Source of the DNA: Protonemura montana
Taxonomy: Eukaryota > Arthropoda > Insecta > Plecoptera > Nemouridae
Length of the DNA: 64,000 bases
Assembly (NCBI GenBank): GCA_947568835.1
Contig: OX387602.1
Span: forward strand, 29,347,633-29,411,632
Direction of reading: 5' to 3'
The position numbers and the translations under genes were made by a program. A model generated the notes under the pieces. That model saw only the letters and a list, made by a program, of their open reading frames with translations. It was not told the DNA's origin and did not search any database. This document shows positions 24,968-36,024 of the stretch, piece after piece (within the stretch, counting starts at the first letter, position 1; the number at the start of each line of letters is the position of its first letter).

Positions 24968-25403
24968 GTAAGAAGCGTTTTTATATATTCTATATATCCA
25001 CTGATAGAAAACTCATCTAGATCTGTTTGTGTTTGTTTTTATGAATTGAACATTGTCATTTTTATTTTGGATTTTATTTTTATTCTGGAAGTTGTTGATT
25101 ACTCTGGTAATTACAGAATTACCAAAAAAAAAATTTTTGTTTGTGTATGTGTATGTATTGTTGTATTTGTAACAAGAGCTTTGCAAACGCAATTTGTGTT
25201 GCGTTGTAGATGAGCGTATCGATATTTGTGGCTGTTTAAGAATATAACTGACCAATCCTTCCCGTATGAATTTGATGTTTGACCCACCTTGGTATTTTCA
25301 AATTTAACATCCTTGCATACACCCACTGCCTGCTGTGTACTGGCAAGACTGGAATATGAAGGAGGGTATGAAAATAGTTTCTTTATCAGTGTCACTTGCA
25401 TTG

Positions 25404-25411
25404 TATATAAA
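25404..25411 (+). promoter_or_regulatory. TATA box of p53 module 3
   Basis: TATATAAA at the same place in the unit as in module 2, followed by a candidate non-coding exon with donor GGAGGAG|gtaagc. Confidence 0.4.
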
Positions 25412-25570
25412 CCTCACGACCAAAGTTCTTGTTGTTAGTAGACTTTTAATGGCATGGATTAATGCATTATGGATTGGCGGAGGAGGTAAGCTGGTCTTTT
25501 GACAGGAGTAGTCTATTTGCAAGAACGGGTGACGTATTCAATAATCATAATCGTTTAAACATTTTTGCAG

Positions 25571-26108
25571 TCAACTCAAAACGAGACTTTGCTAATGCTT
25601 GCCTCCAAGATGATTCACGATGACGATGATGAACAGCCAGATTGGCAGAGAAATGGAGGAATGTCTCTTCCTACTTTCACAGAGAGCAACCAAGAGACAA
25701 TGGACTTATTAAGGTAGGTATCTTAATTTGGAACTTTGCATAGGTTCTGAAATATTTTGTTGAAAACGATTCAGTCAAGTCCATTGCATCAGTCAGTTGA
25801 ATTGCTGTACGTATGCATAGATCATGTCTTAAAATAGGAATGAGTGAGCAAAGTTACAATATTTAACGTTGGCCTCGGAGCACTGATTTCAACTGATTTA
25901 AGGTATTTAAAAACGATAAAAAAAGCTGAATCTGTTGGCCCAAAATCAGTGACCTACATGGATTGGTCAATGGGCAAGGCTATCCTAGTATTAGTATTAT
26001 TCTATGTTTGCCCTGTTCCATGCAACCCAAGTAGCTAAACCGAGCCTACTTTTTGGTTGCAGCGAAGACTGTGATTATTACACTCCCGCCCAAAGCAGCC
26101 CGGAGCCG
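25571..26108 (+). CDS. p53 N-terminal module 3 (exons a and b)
   Basis: Exon a 25571-25713, exon b 26063-26108. Exon a reads STQNETLLMLASKM, DDDDEQPDW, then SLPTF and QETMDLLR. The ETxxxLL end and acidic content resemble a p53 transactivation segment (inference). The ATG in LLMLAS is a possible start. Exon a is identical to the module feeding the first DNA-binding domain. Confidence 0.65.
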
Positions 26109-26544
26109 GTAAGAAGCGTTTTTATATATTCTATATATCCACTGATAGAAAACTCATCTAGATCTGTTTGTGTTTGTTTTTATGAATTGAACATTGTCAT
26201 TTTTATTTTGGATTTTATTTTTATTCTGGAAGTTGTTGATTACTCTGGTAATTACAGAATTACCAAAAAAAAAATTTTTGTTTGTGTATGTGTATGTATT
26301 GTTGTATTTGTAACAAGAGCTTTGCAAACGCAATTTGTGTTGCGTTGTAGATGAGCGTATCGATATTTGTGGCTGTTTAAGAATATAACTGACCAATCCT
26401 TCCCGTATGAATTTGATGTTTGACCCACCTTGGTATTTTCAAATTTAACATGCTTGCATACACCCACTGCCTGCTGTGTACTGGCAAGACTGGAATATGA
26501 AGGAGGGTATGAAAATAGTTTCTTTATCAGTGTCACTTGCATTG

Positions 26545-26552
26545 TATATAAA
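26545..26552 (+). promoter_or_regulatory. TATA box of p53 module 4
   Basis: TATATAAA, 1141 bp after the module 3 box, in the same context. Confidence 0.4.
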
Positions 26553-26711
26553 CCTCACGACCAAAGTTCTTGTTGTTAGTAGACTTTTAATGGCATGGAT
26601 TAATGCATTATGGATTGGCGGAGGAGGTAAGCTGGTCTTTTGACAGGAGTAGTCTATTTGCAAGAACGGGTGACGTATTCAATAATCATAATCGTTTAAA
26701 CATTTTTGCAG

Positions 26712-27249
26712 TCAACTCAAAACGAGACTTTGCTAATGCTTGCCTCCAAGATGATTCACGATGACGATGATGAACAGCCAGATTGGCAGAGAAATGGAGG
26801 AATGTCTCTTCCTACTTTCACAGAGAGCAATCAAGAGACAATTGACTCATCAAGGTAGGTACCTTAATTTGGAACTTTGCATAGGTTCTGAAATATTTTG
26901 TTGAAAACGATTCAGTCAAGTCCATTGCATCAGTCAGTTGAATTGCTGTACGTATGCATAGATCATGTCTTAAAATAGGAATGAGTGAGCAAAGTTACAA
27001 TATTTAACGTTGGCCTCGGAGCACTGATTTCAACTGATTTAAGGTATTTAAAAACGATAAAAAAAGCTGAATCTGTTGGCCCAAAATCAGTGACCTACAT
27101 GGATTGGTCAATGGGCAAGGCTATCCTAGTATTAGTATTATTCTATGTTTGCCCTGTTCCATGCAACCCAAGTAGCTAAACCGAGCCTACTTTTTGGTTG
27201 CAGCGAAGACTGTGATTATTACACTCCCGCCCAAAGCAGCCCGGAGCCG
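26712..27249 (+). CDS. p53 N-terminal module 4 (exons a and b)
   Basis: Exon a 26712-26854, exon b 27204-27249. Same as module 3 except that exon a ends QETIDSSR, which removes the paired leucines. Phases 0 in and 0 out. Confidence 0.65.
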
Positions 27250-27685
27250 GTAAGAAGCGTTTTTATATATTCTATATATCCACTGATAGAAAACTCATCT
27301 AGATCTGTTTGTGTTTGTTTTTATGAATTGAACATTGTCATTTTTATTTTGGATTTTATTTTTATTCTGGAAGTTGTTGATTACTCTGGTAATTACAGAA
27401 TTACCAAAAAAAAAATTTTTGTTTGTGTATGTGTATGTATTGTTGTATTTGTAACAAGAGCTTTGCAAACGCAATTTGTGTTGCGTTGTAGATGAGCGTA
27501 TCGATATTTGTGGCTGTTTAAGAATATAACTGACCAATCCTTCCCGTATGAATTTGATGTTTGACCCACCTTGGTATTTTCAAATTTAACATCCTTGCAT
27601 ACACCCACTGCCTGCTGTGTACTGGCAAGACTGGAATATGAAGGAGGGTATGAAAATAGTTTCTTTATCAGTGTCACTTGCATTG

Positions 27686-27693
27686 TATATAAA
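27686..27693 (+). promoter_or_regulatory. TATA box of p53 module 5 (nearest to the first p53 body)
   Basis: TATATAAA about 160 bp before exon a at 27853. This is the most natural promoter for a simple single p53 transcript. No second TATA occurs before module 6, because that exon a is fused directly to the preceding C-terminal exon. Confidence 0.45.
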
Positions 27694-27852
27694 CCTCACG
27701 ACCAAAGTTCTTGTTGTTAGTAGACTTTTAATGGCATGGATTAATGCATTATGGATTGGCGGAGGAGGTAAGCTGGTCTTTTGACAGGAGTAGTCTATTT
27801 GCAAGAACGGGTGACGTATTCAATAATCATAATCGTTTAAACATTTTTGCAG

Positions 27853-30800
27853 TCAACTCAAAACGAGACTTTGCTAATGCTTGCCTCCAAGATGATTCAC
27901 GATGACGATGATGAACAGCCAGATTGGCAGAGAAATGGAGGAATGTCTCTTCCTACTTTCACAGAGAGCAACCAAGAGACAATGGACTTATTAAGGTAGG
28001 TATCTTAATTTGGAACTTTGCATAGGTTCTGAAATATTTTGTTTAAAACGATTCAGTCAAGTCCATTGCATCAGTCAGTTGAATTGCTGTACGTATGCAT
28101 AGATCATGTCTTGAAATAGGAATGAGTGAGCAAAGTTACAATATTTAACGTTGGCCTCGGAGCACTGATTTCAACTGATTTAAGGTATTTAAAAACGATA
28201 AAAAAAAGCTGAATCTGTTGGCTCAAAATCAGTGACCTACATGGATTGGTCAATGGGCAAGGCTATCCTAGTATTACTATTATCCTTTATTTGCCCTGTT
28301 CCATGCAACTCAAGTTGCTAAACCGAGCCTACTTTTTGGTTGCAGAGAAGACTGTGATTTGTACTTTCCCACCATAAGCAGCCCGGAGTTGGTAAGAAAC
28401 GATTTTATATATTCTATATATCCACTGATAGAAAACTCATCTAGATCTGTTTGTGTTTGTTTTTATGAATTGTACATTGTCATTTTTATTTTGAATTTTA
28501 TTTTTATTCTGGAAGTTGTTGATTACTCTAGTAATTACAAAATTACAAAAAAATTTTTTTTTTTTGTGTATGTGTAAGTATTGTTGTATTTGTAACAAGG
28601 GCTTTGCAAACGCAATTTGTGTTGCGTTGTAGATGAGCGTAGCGATATTTGTGGCTGGTTAAGAATATAACTGACCAATGCAAAGAGCAGAACATGCTAA
28701 AACTTTGAGGTCAATCTTTGAAAAAAATGCATAAAATTAAAATCGACTAAAAATGATCTGAAGTTCAAACTGCACTCCTTAGGGCCAAAACAGAAGGCTG
28801 TGTCGTAGTCACGTGATCTCTTTGGAACCCTAATTGACGGTTGTCAAGCAGAGGCTAAGAATTTTGTATTATGAACAGCACAAATGCACACAATTTTGTC
28901 GGAAAATTCCAAATAAAAAGGAAACAAAACCAAATACGGTCTAAAAAAACTTTGAAATAGCTTTATTTTTATGCGTTTTGCATATTACCTATGATATTAC
29001 CAAAGATTGGTACTAAAATATGAAATACTTTTGATGGGTACAACCGTTGAGTGTACACTCAACAATGTACACCCATCAAAGTTTACCTGAATTCTAAAGA
29101 TTTTCGTACATTTTGAAAAGTTTAAAAACTATTGGACCGATTTTGCTGAAAATCAAACTCGGTCTGAGTTGAGAACACAAAAATGTGTCCTGCAAATCTG
29201 GTCCAAATCAGTGCTGGCATTTGGACGCTAAAATAATTCTAGTGGCTACAGTATGGTTTATTCAATCAGCTTCATTAATACTGCACCTAAAAATTAAATG
29301 GAAACCTAGAAAAATCATGATATAATTGCTTCTAAATGTTTCTATTCAATCAGCTAGGAGACTTCTTTTGCATGTTGAATCTTTTACACTGCAAGCTCGA
29401 CTAATGTGTCTGCTGCGTGTTGTAGGATCTGACTGCAATTAGTCCGATGGAATGCAGCTACCAGATGAATGACGCATCAGATATTGCCTCGCAAGTTGTT
29501 GGCTCAGCTGACCTGGAGGCTACCTCGATGATTCCTAGCGTTGTCAGGTTCCCAGGGACTAGTCAGTTCCACCTAGACTCTGAGGGAATTAAAGAGACCA
29601 AATTTGTAAGTTCTTATAGCTTTAAATTATTGTAGGGCATAGGCCACATTTATTGGTGAATCTGAAAAATCTTGTAAAATGGTTGGGTGACGAGAAGTTT
29701 CTACTAAACTGACAGTTTGTTGTTAACGTAGCTTACCTCTGTGAATCCATGCAATTGTAATTAGGCTACCTATATTTATTTAGAATTCTTAACAATAACT
29801 GTAGTAATAACTGATCCTTTTGCAGTATTCCACTGGTTTGGAGAAGATCTTCGTAACGAGAAACACCAAGGTCCCAATGAAGTTTGTGTGTGACTGGAAT
29901 TTGGAGTTTGGTTTGATTTCTAATCCAAGTGTAAGAGCTGTGTTGCTATTCCAATCAGCCGAAATAGTGGACATCATTGAAAGCTGTCCCATTCATGTTT
30001 CGCCTGCAGACGATAGCAACCGTAGTGAGTATTTCATTTTACTTGATACTAGACCGAACAAAATGCACTTTTGTCTGCCAAATTACACTCATATTTGTGT
30101 TTTAAGACGCAGATCTTCTCGAAAAATCCCGTGCAAGCCATGTCCTACGGTGTTACGACAGCCGAGCAATTTATTGCACTGATAAAGCGTCTGGTCGTCT
30201 TAGCGTGGTGGTACCCCTGAACTCACCACAAGCTGGAGCAAACACCACAACAATCATGTATTCGTTTGGTTGTCTCAATACTTGCCTCGGGATAAAGAGA
30301 AGGCCCACTCTGATTGTTTTCACTCTGGAGGACTCGCAGTGAGTAGTAGTTTCTATCCAAATTTTTCATGTTAATTTGAAAAAAAAAATGGTTTTGAAAT
30401 ATTATATCCTGCTATTTTTAACAAAAGTAGATACTAGTTCACTAGCAGATAATAACAATGCTGAATTGAATGTTTTGCGTTATCGGGTGTTTCAAATATT
30501 GATTGAATGATTTGTTCCGAGTACAGAGGCAAGGTGTTTGGCAGAGATTTGCTGCACATCCAGGTTTCAGCTTCACCCAAGAGAGACATGAAAAACGCCG
30601 AGAAAGTTAGTGGACTCAGGCCGGCCAAGCAAGGCTTCTCTGAGAAACGGAAGGCTACACCGGCTCCTGCCAAAGACAGCTGCAAACTAGTAACATCTGA
30701 GGCCTCCGATGGTTTCAGGATGGTAGGTTGGATATTTTCTAGTTTGTTCGTGGATTTATTCCTTTTTATATGCCACGCGATATTATTTGTAGGACATTTT

Positions 30801-31389
30801 CTGTAACTCATTGTGAAAATATTACTTTCTTAGGATGGTAAAACTTTGAAATTAATGCGACCAGTAGGTTGAAATAAAAAACAAGATTGAGGAGCCTTTG
30901 AAACTATAAAGCTTTTGACAGGATAACAATGACCTGTAAACTATTATTTATCTTAACCTATTTTATTTTGATATCTAGTTGTATTAAATCATTGTTCACG
31001 CAAGTGTAATGTCACCTTATCAAGCTATTCTGCAACCTGACTAGGGCTTGCCGTTCTGTTCCCGCAAGTAATATTTTCTTGTGTCTGCTTCAGGTACCAG
31101 TACTTAATGATGCCCACTACGAACGGGTCTTGGAGTATGCACACAGTAATCTCCTGCTCCGTATTGACAAGGAGCAGCGGGAGGCAATGCCCCGGGAATA
31201 CGAGCTTTTGTCTCTCTATACAGACGACAACCAAACAAACAAACACGATACTCAAAACGAGACTTTGCTAATGCTTGCCTCCAAGATGATTCACGATGAC
31301 GATGATGAACAGCCAGATTGGCAGAGAAATGGAGGAATGTCTCTTCCTACTTTCACAGAGAGCAACCAAGAGACAATGGACTTATTAAG
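27853..31389 (+). CDS. p53: p53-family transcription factor, copy 1 (stop codon lost, runs into copy 2)
   Basis: Exons: 27853-27995 (a), 28346-28391 (b), 29426-29605, 29826-30024, 30107-30338, 30527-30722, 31094-31389. Phases match throughout. The DNA-binding domain is recognisable: YSTGLEKIFV, zinc ligands in ESCPIH and FGCLNTC, then GRLSVVVPL, RRPTLIVFTLED and VFGRDLLHIQVSASPKRD. The C-terminal exon (VPVLNDAHYERVLEYA) fits a p53 tetramerisation helix. Family role: nuclear, DNA-damage-responsive, sequence-specific activator. Oddities: relative to human p53 the R273, C275 and C277 positions read Q, S and S, and the loop before RRP is one residue shorter. The tail has no stop: ...NKHDT continues as QNETLLM, i.e. 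a sixth module a. It could be read through as a fusion. Confidence 0.88.
29029..29081. repeat. Nested palindrome, relic of the ACCGTTGAG MITE
   Basis: ACCGTTGAGTGTACACTCAAC (29043-29063) is two MITE ends joined with no interior, set inside a second inverted pair, TTTGATGGGTAC / GTACACCCATCAAA. It lies in the p53 intron before the first DNA-binding-domain exon. The same structure recurs 3394 bp later. Confidence 0.6.
29085..29225. repeat. Diverged dispersed repeat, p53 intron copy
   Basis: Shares scattered words with 46436-46655 in a SHPRH intron (ATTTTCGTA, ACCGATTTT, CTGCAAAT). Non-coding, family unknown. It is repeated at about 32479-32619 by the p53 duplication. Confidence 0.45.
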
Positions 31390-34300
31390 GTAGGTATCTT
31401 AATTTGGAACTTTGCATAGGTTCTGAAATATTTTGTTGAAAACGATTCAGTCAAGTCCATTGCATCAGTCAGTTGAATTGCTGTACGTATGCATAGATCA
31501 TGTCTTAAAATAGGAATGAGTGAGCAAAGTTACAATATTTAACGTTGGCCTCGGAGCACTGATTTCAACTGATTTAAGGTATTTAAAAACGATAAAAAAA
31601 AGCTGAATCTGTTGGCTCAAAATCAGTGACCTACATGGATTGGTCAATGGGCAAGGCTATCCTAGTATTACTATTATCCTTTATTTGCCCTGTTCCATGC
31701 AACTCAAGTTGCTAAACCGAGCCTACTTTTTGGTTGCAGAGAAGACTGTGATTTGTACTTTCCCACCATAAGCAGCCCGGAGTTGGTAAGAAACGATTTT
31801 ATATATTCTATATATCCACTGATAGAAAACTCATCTAGATCTGTTTGTGTTTGTTTTTATGAATTGTACATTGTCATTTTTATTTTGAATTTTATTTTTA
31901 TTCTGGAAGTTGTTGATTACTCTAGTAATTACAAAATTACAAAAAAATTTTTTTTTTTTGTGTATGTGTAAGTATTGTTGTATTTGTAACAAGGGCTTTG
32001 CAAACGCAATTTGTGTTGCGTTGTAGATGAGCGTAGCGATATTTGTGGCTGGTTAAGAATATAACTGACCAATGCAAAGAGCAGAACATGCTAAAACTTT
32101 GAGGTCAATCTTTGAAAAAAATGCATAAAATTAAAATCGACTAAAAATGATCTGAAGTTCAAACTGCACTCCTTAGGGCCAAAACAGAAGGCTGTGTCGT
32201 AGTCACGTGATCTCTTTGGAACCCTAATTGACGGTTGTCAAGCAGAGGCTAAGAATTTTGTATTATGAACAGCACAAATGCACACAATTTTGTCGGAAAA
32301 TTCCAAATAAAAAGGAAACAAAACCAAATACGGTCTAAAAAAACTTTGAAATAGCTTTATTTTTATGCGTTTTGCATATTACCTATGATATTACCAAAGA
32401 TTGGTACTAAAATATGAAATACTTTTGATGGGTACAACCGTTGAGTGTACACTCAACAATGTACACCCATCAAAGTTTACCTGAATTCTAAAGATTTTCG
32501 TACATTTTGAAAAGTTTAAAAACTATTGGACCGATTTTGCTGAAAATCAAACTCGGTCTGAGTTGAGAACACAAAAATGTGTCCTGCAAATCTGGTCCAA
32601 ATCAGTGCTGGCATTTGGACGCTAAAATAATTCTAGTGGCTACAGTATGGTTTATTCAATCAGCTTCATTAATACTGCACCTAAAAATTAAATGGAAACC
32701 TAGAAAAATCATGATATAATTGCTTCTAAATGTTTCTATTCAATCAGCTAGGAGACTTCTTTTGCATGTTGAATCTTTTACACTGCAAGCTCGACTAATG
32801 TGTCTGCTGCGTGTTGTAGGATCTGACTGCAATTAGTCCGATGGAATGCAGCTACCAGATGAATGACGCATCAGATATTGCCTCGCAAGTTGTTGGCTCA
32901 GCTGACCTGGAGGCTACCTCGATGATTCCTAGCGTTGTCAGGTTCCCAGGGACTAGTCAGTTCCACCTAGACTCTGAGGGAATTAAAGAGACCAAATTTG
33001 TAAGTTCTTATAGCTTTAAATTATTGTAGGGCATAGGCCACATTTATTGGTGAATCTGAAAAATCTTGTAAAATGGTTGGGTGACGAGAAGTTTCTACTA
33101 AACTGACAGTTTGTTGTTAACGTAGCTTACCTCTGTGAATCCATGCAATTGTAATTAGGCTACCTATATTTATTTAGAATTCTTAACAATAACTGTAGTA
33201 ATAACTGATCCTTTTGCAGTATTCCACTGGTTTGGAGAAGATCTTCGTAACGAGAAACACCAAGGTCCCAATGAAGTTTGTGTGTGACTGGAATTTGGAG
33301 TTTGGTTTGATTTCTAATCCAAGTGTAAGAGCTGTGTTGCTATTCCAATCAGCCGAAATAGTGGACATCATTGAAAGCTGTCCCATTCATGTTTCGCCTG
33401 CAGACGATAGCAACCGTAGTGAGTATTTCATTTTACTTGATACTAGACCGAACAAAATGCACTTTTGTCTGCCAAATTACACTCATATTTGTGTTTTAAG
33501 ACGCAGATCTTCTCGAAAAATCCCGTGCAAGCCATGTCCTACGGTGTTACGACAGCCGAGCAATTTATTGCACTGATAAAGCGTCTGGTCGTCTTAGCGT
33601 GGTGGTACCCCTGAACTCACCACAAGCTGGAGCAAACACCACAACAATCATGTATTCGTTTGGTTGTCTCAATACTTGCCTCGGGATAAAGAGAAGGCCC
33701 ACTCTGATTGTTTTCACTCTGGAGGACTCGCAGTGAGTAGTAGTTTCTATCCAAATTTTTCATGTTAATTTGAAAAAAAAAAATGGTTTTGAAATATTAT
33801 ATCCTGCTATTTTTAACAAAAGTAGATACTAGTTCACTAGCAGATAATAACAATGCTGAATTGAATGTTTTGCGTTATCGGGTGTTTCAAATATTGATTG
33901 AATGATTTGTTCCGAGTACAGAGGCAAGGTGTTTGGCAGAGATTTGCTGCACATCCAGGTTTCAGCTTCACCCAAGAGAGACATGAAAAACGCCGAGAAA
34001 GTTAGTGGACTCAGGCCGGCCAAGCAAGGCTTCTCTGAGAAACGGAAGGCTACACCGGCTCCTGCCAAAGACAGCTGCAAACTAGTAACATCTGAGGCCT
34101 CCGATGGTTTCAGGATGGTAGGTTGGATATTTTCTAGTTTGTTCGTGGATTTATTCCTTTTTATATGCCACGCGATATTATTTGTAGGACATTTTCTGTA
34201 ACTCATTGTGAAAATATTACTTTCTTAGGATGGTAAAACTTTGAAATTAATGCGACCAGTAGGTTGAAATAAAAAACAAGATTGAAGAGCCTTTGAAACT

Positions 34301-34650
34301 ATAAAGCTTTTGACAGGATAACAATGACCTGTAAACTATTATTTATCTTAACCTATTTTATTTTGATATCTAGTTGTATTAAATCATTGTTCACGCAAGT
34401 GTAATGTCACCTTATCAAGCTATTCTGCAACCTGACTAGGGCTTGCCGTTCTGTTCCCGCAAGTAATATTTTCTTGTGTCTGCTTCAGGTACCAGTACTT
34501 AATGATGCCCACTACGAACGGGTCTTGGAGTATGCACACAGTAATCTCCTGTTCCGTATTGACAAGGAGCAGCGGGAGGCAATGCCCCGGGAATACGAGC
34601 TTTTGTCTCTCTATACAGACGACAACCAAACAAACAAACACGATACTTAG
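31251..34650 (+). CDS. p53: p53-family transcription factor, copy 2 (with normal stop)
   Basis: Exons: module a within 31251-31389 (fused to the copy 1 tail), 31740-31785, 32820-32999, 33220-33418, 33501-33732, 33922-34117, 34489-34650. The tail reads ...NQTNKHDT then TAG at 34648-34650. Domains and substitutions are those of copy 1. Copy 2 has no promoter or acceptor of its own in front of module a, so it is most easily expressed as the second half of a fusion. Read from 27853 to 34650 the joined exons give 2307 nt, about 768 aa, without interruption. A collapsed or expanded assembly would also give this picture. Confidence 0.85.
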
Positions 34651-36024
34651 GCATACTGGCCTGAAGACCGAACAGCCAAAGTATTGGACATTTGTAGCTA
34701 AGAGCTCACCGATAACAAGCTTAGCTGTCAACGTCAATTATCCATGTGTCTTGAGACTGAGCACTATTTATTGAACAAACTCCACAAATCCAGTCATCTT
34801 ACAGACTGGGCAATGAATCTAGAACCTGCTTTTCTCAAGTACTGTATAATCTAGTCGTGAATGAAGAAAGAGAGGGAGCGCATTTTATCTGAGAAGAAGA
34901 ATGACTTTGCACGGGTGACTCATCTAGGATGTGAATGTTTTGGCAAGATGTATATTTTATACTATATATTTTATTGATAAGGCCCAGTGTTTACCTGAGT
35001 TAGTGAGTTTGCTTTGACAGCTAGTTTAACTAAAATAAGTTCAAGACAACCTTAGAGAAAATAATACGTATTATTTTCTCTTAGCTTGTACTACATTAGC
35101 TATTTATAGTACGTTAGTATTTATATCTGAATAGGATGAATGAACGGTTGTGTAGGCCAGTGGAAGAGTAGCAATCATTATGTATTGACATCAATTAGCT
35201 ATTATAGGTTAGTTCTTGTCATTTTTATATTTTATGCAAAATAAATGCAAACTATTATCAAGCTTTGATTTCTTTAATATTGGGGCTAGAATTTGTGCAT
35301 GGAACCATCTTTGATTTAGAATAGGTCATGGTAGGTATTTTTTCTTTTTTTTTGCTTGATGGAAATGCAGGCATCACAGTTTAAAAGTTAAGCTAGATTA
35401 TGAATCTGAAATCTCAACATGTTTTCATACCTTAGCCCTGACAAAGTAGCACAGCAAAAAAAAAGACTCTGAAGACAAGAATTTGGACCAACAGTAAAAA
35501 ATACTTTTAAGGGGTTCATGAAATTTAAGTTGTCAAATAGCTCACATCACTTCAGTATTTGAAAATATGGCATTCAATAATTGAGCTAGAATTATGCTAC
35601 AGCCCTTGTGAGTGGATCCAGCGTCTACCCATGTAGATTTTTTATATAACTGCTAGCATTCAGAATCCAAAGGATAAGACAAGTGCTACGGACTGCATTT
35701 TTCAACCAAGCATTAAGGCTAAAAAGGTAATCAAGAAGTACCGCAACTGCGTAATTTTTTTTGAAGAAAATTATGTATGCTCATTTAAGACTTGTGAAAA
35801 TATTACCTACACAGGCTCCAGTGAAGTAGCACTGTTAGCATTTAGCCCAGAATATACAATGAAATACATTTTAATAAAATACAAAAAGATCATTTAGCCA
35901 AGAATATACAATCAAATACATAATAATAAAGTACAATGAGATATATATGTGATAATACAAATCAGGATTCAACATTAGAATGTCGCAATTTTTTTCAGGT
36001 TCATACCATTCTACATATATAATT
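34651..36024. other. Convergent 3' interval between p53 and Nuf2
   Basis: 3' UTR-like AT-rich DNA. A polyadenylation signal AATAAA for p53 lies at 35240-35245. No coding exon seen. Confidence 0.6.

Larger units (their letters stand above)
22563..28391 (+). repeat. Tandem array of p53 N-terminal modules (5 copies)
   Basis: The unit contains a CCTTCCCGTATG block, usually a TATATAAA box, a candidate non-coding exon ending GGAGGAG|gtaagc, coding exon a (acidic, DDDDEQP) and coding exon b (EDCDYYTP). Exon a starts at 22883, 24430, 25571, 26712 and 27853; the last four are exactly 1141 bp apart. The first unit is longer because a palindromic MITE lies at 23687-24102. Copies alternate in small differences (QETIDSSR in copies 2 and 4; QETMDLLR in 3 and 5; CATGC versus CATCC upstream), suggesting duplication of a dimer. 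Confidence 0.95.
27857..34644 (+). repeat. 3394-bp tandem duplication of the p53 body
   Basis: 27857-31250 and 31251-34644 are nearly identical, with only a few differences noted (for example one more A in the run near 33783, GAGGAG versus GAAGAG near 34287, CTGCTC versus CTGTTC near 34550). The junction lies between AAACACGATA and CTCAAAACGA, both coding. An ACT triplet is shared at the two parental sites, which fits microhomology-mediated duplication. Confidence 0.95.

Noticed and set aside
23162..27495. Repeated plus-strand frames MSKVTIFNVGL and MFALFHATQV
   Set aside because: They lie in the intron between exons a and b (the second also crosses exon b out of frame) and have no splice or homology support.
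22487..27804. Repeated minus-strand frames beginning MQIDYSCQKT and MQVTLIKKLF
   Set aside because: They recur only because the p53 module recurs, run antisense to the exons, and show no domain.
22563..28391. CRISPR-like or centromeric tandem array
   Set aside because: The repeated unit contains spliced coding exons and is 1141 bp long; it is a gene-segment duplication.
29820..30182. 120-codon single frame covering two p53 exons and the intron
   Set aside because: The p53 alignment and splice sites show an intron at 30025-30106; read-through past it leaves the p53 frame.
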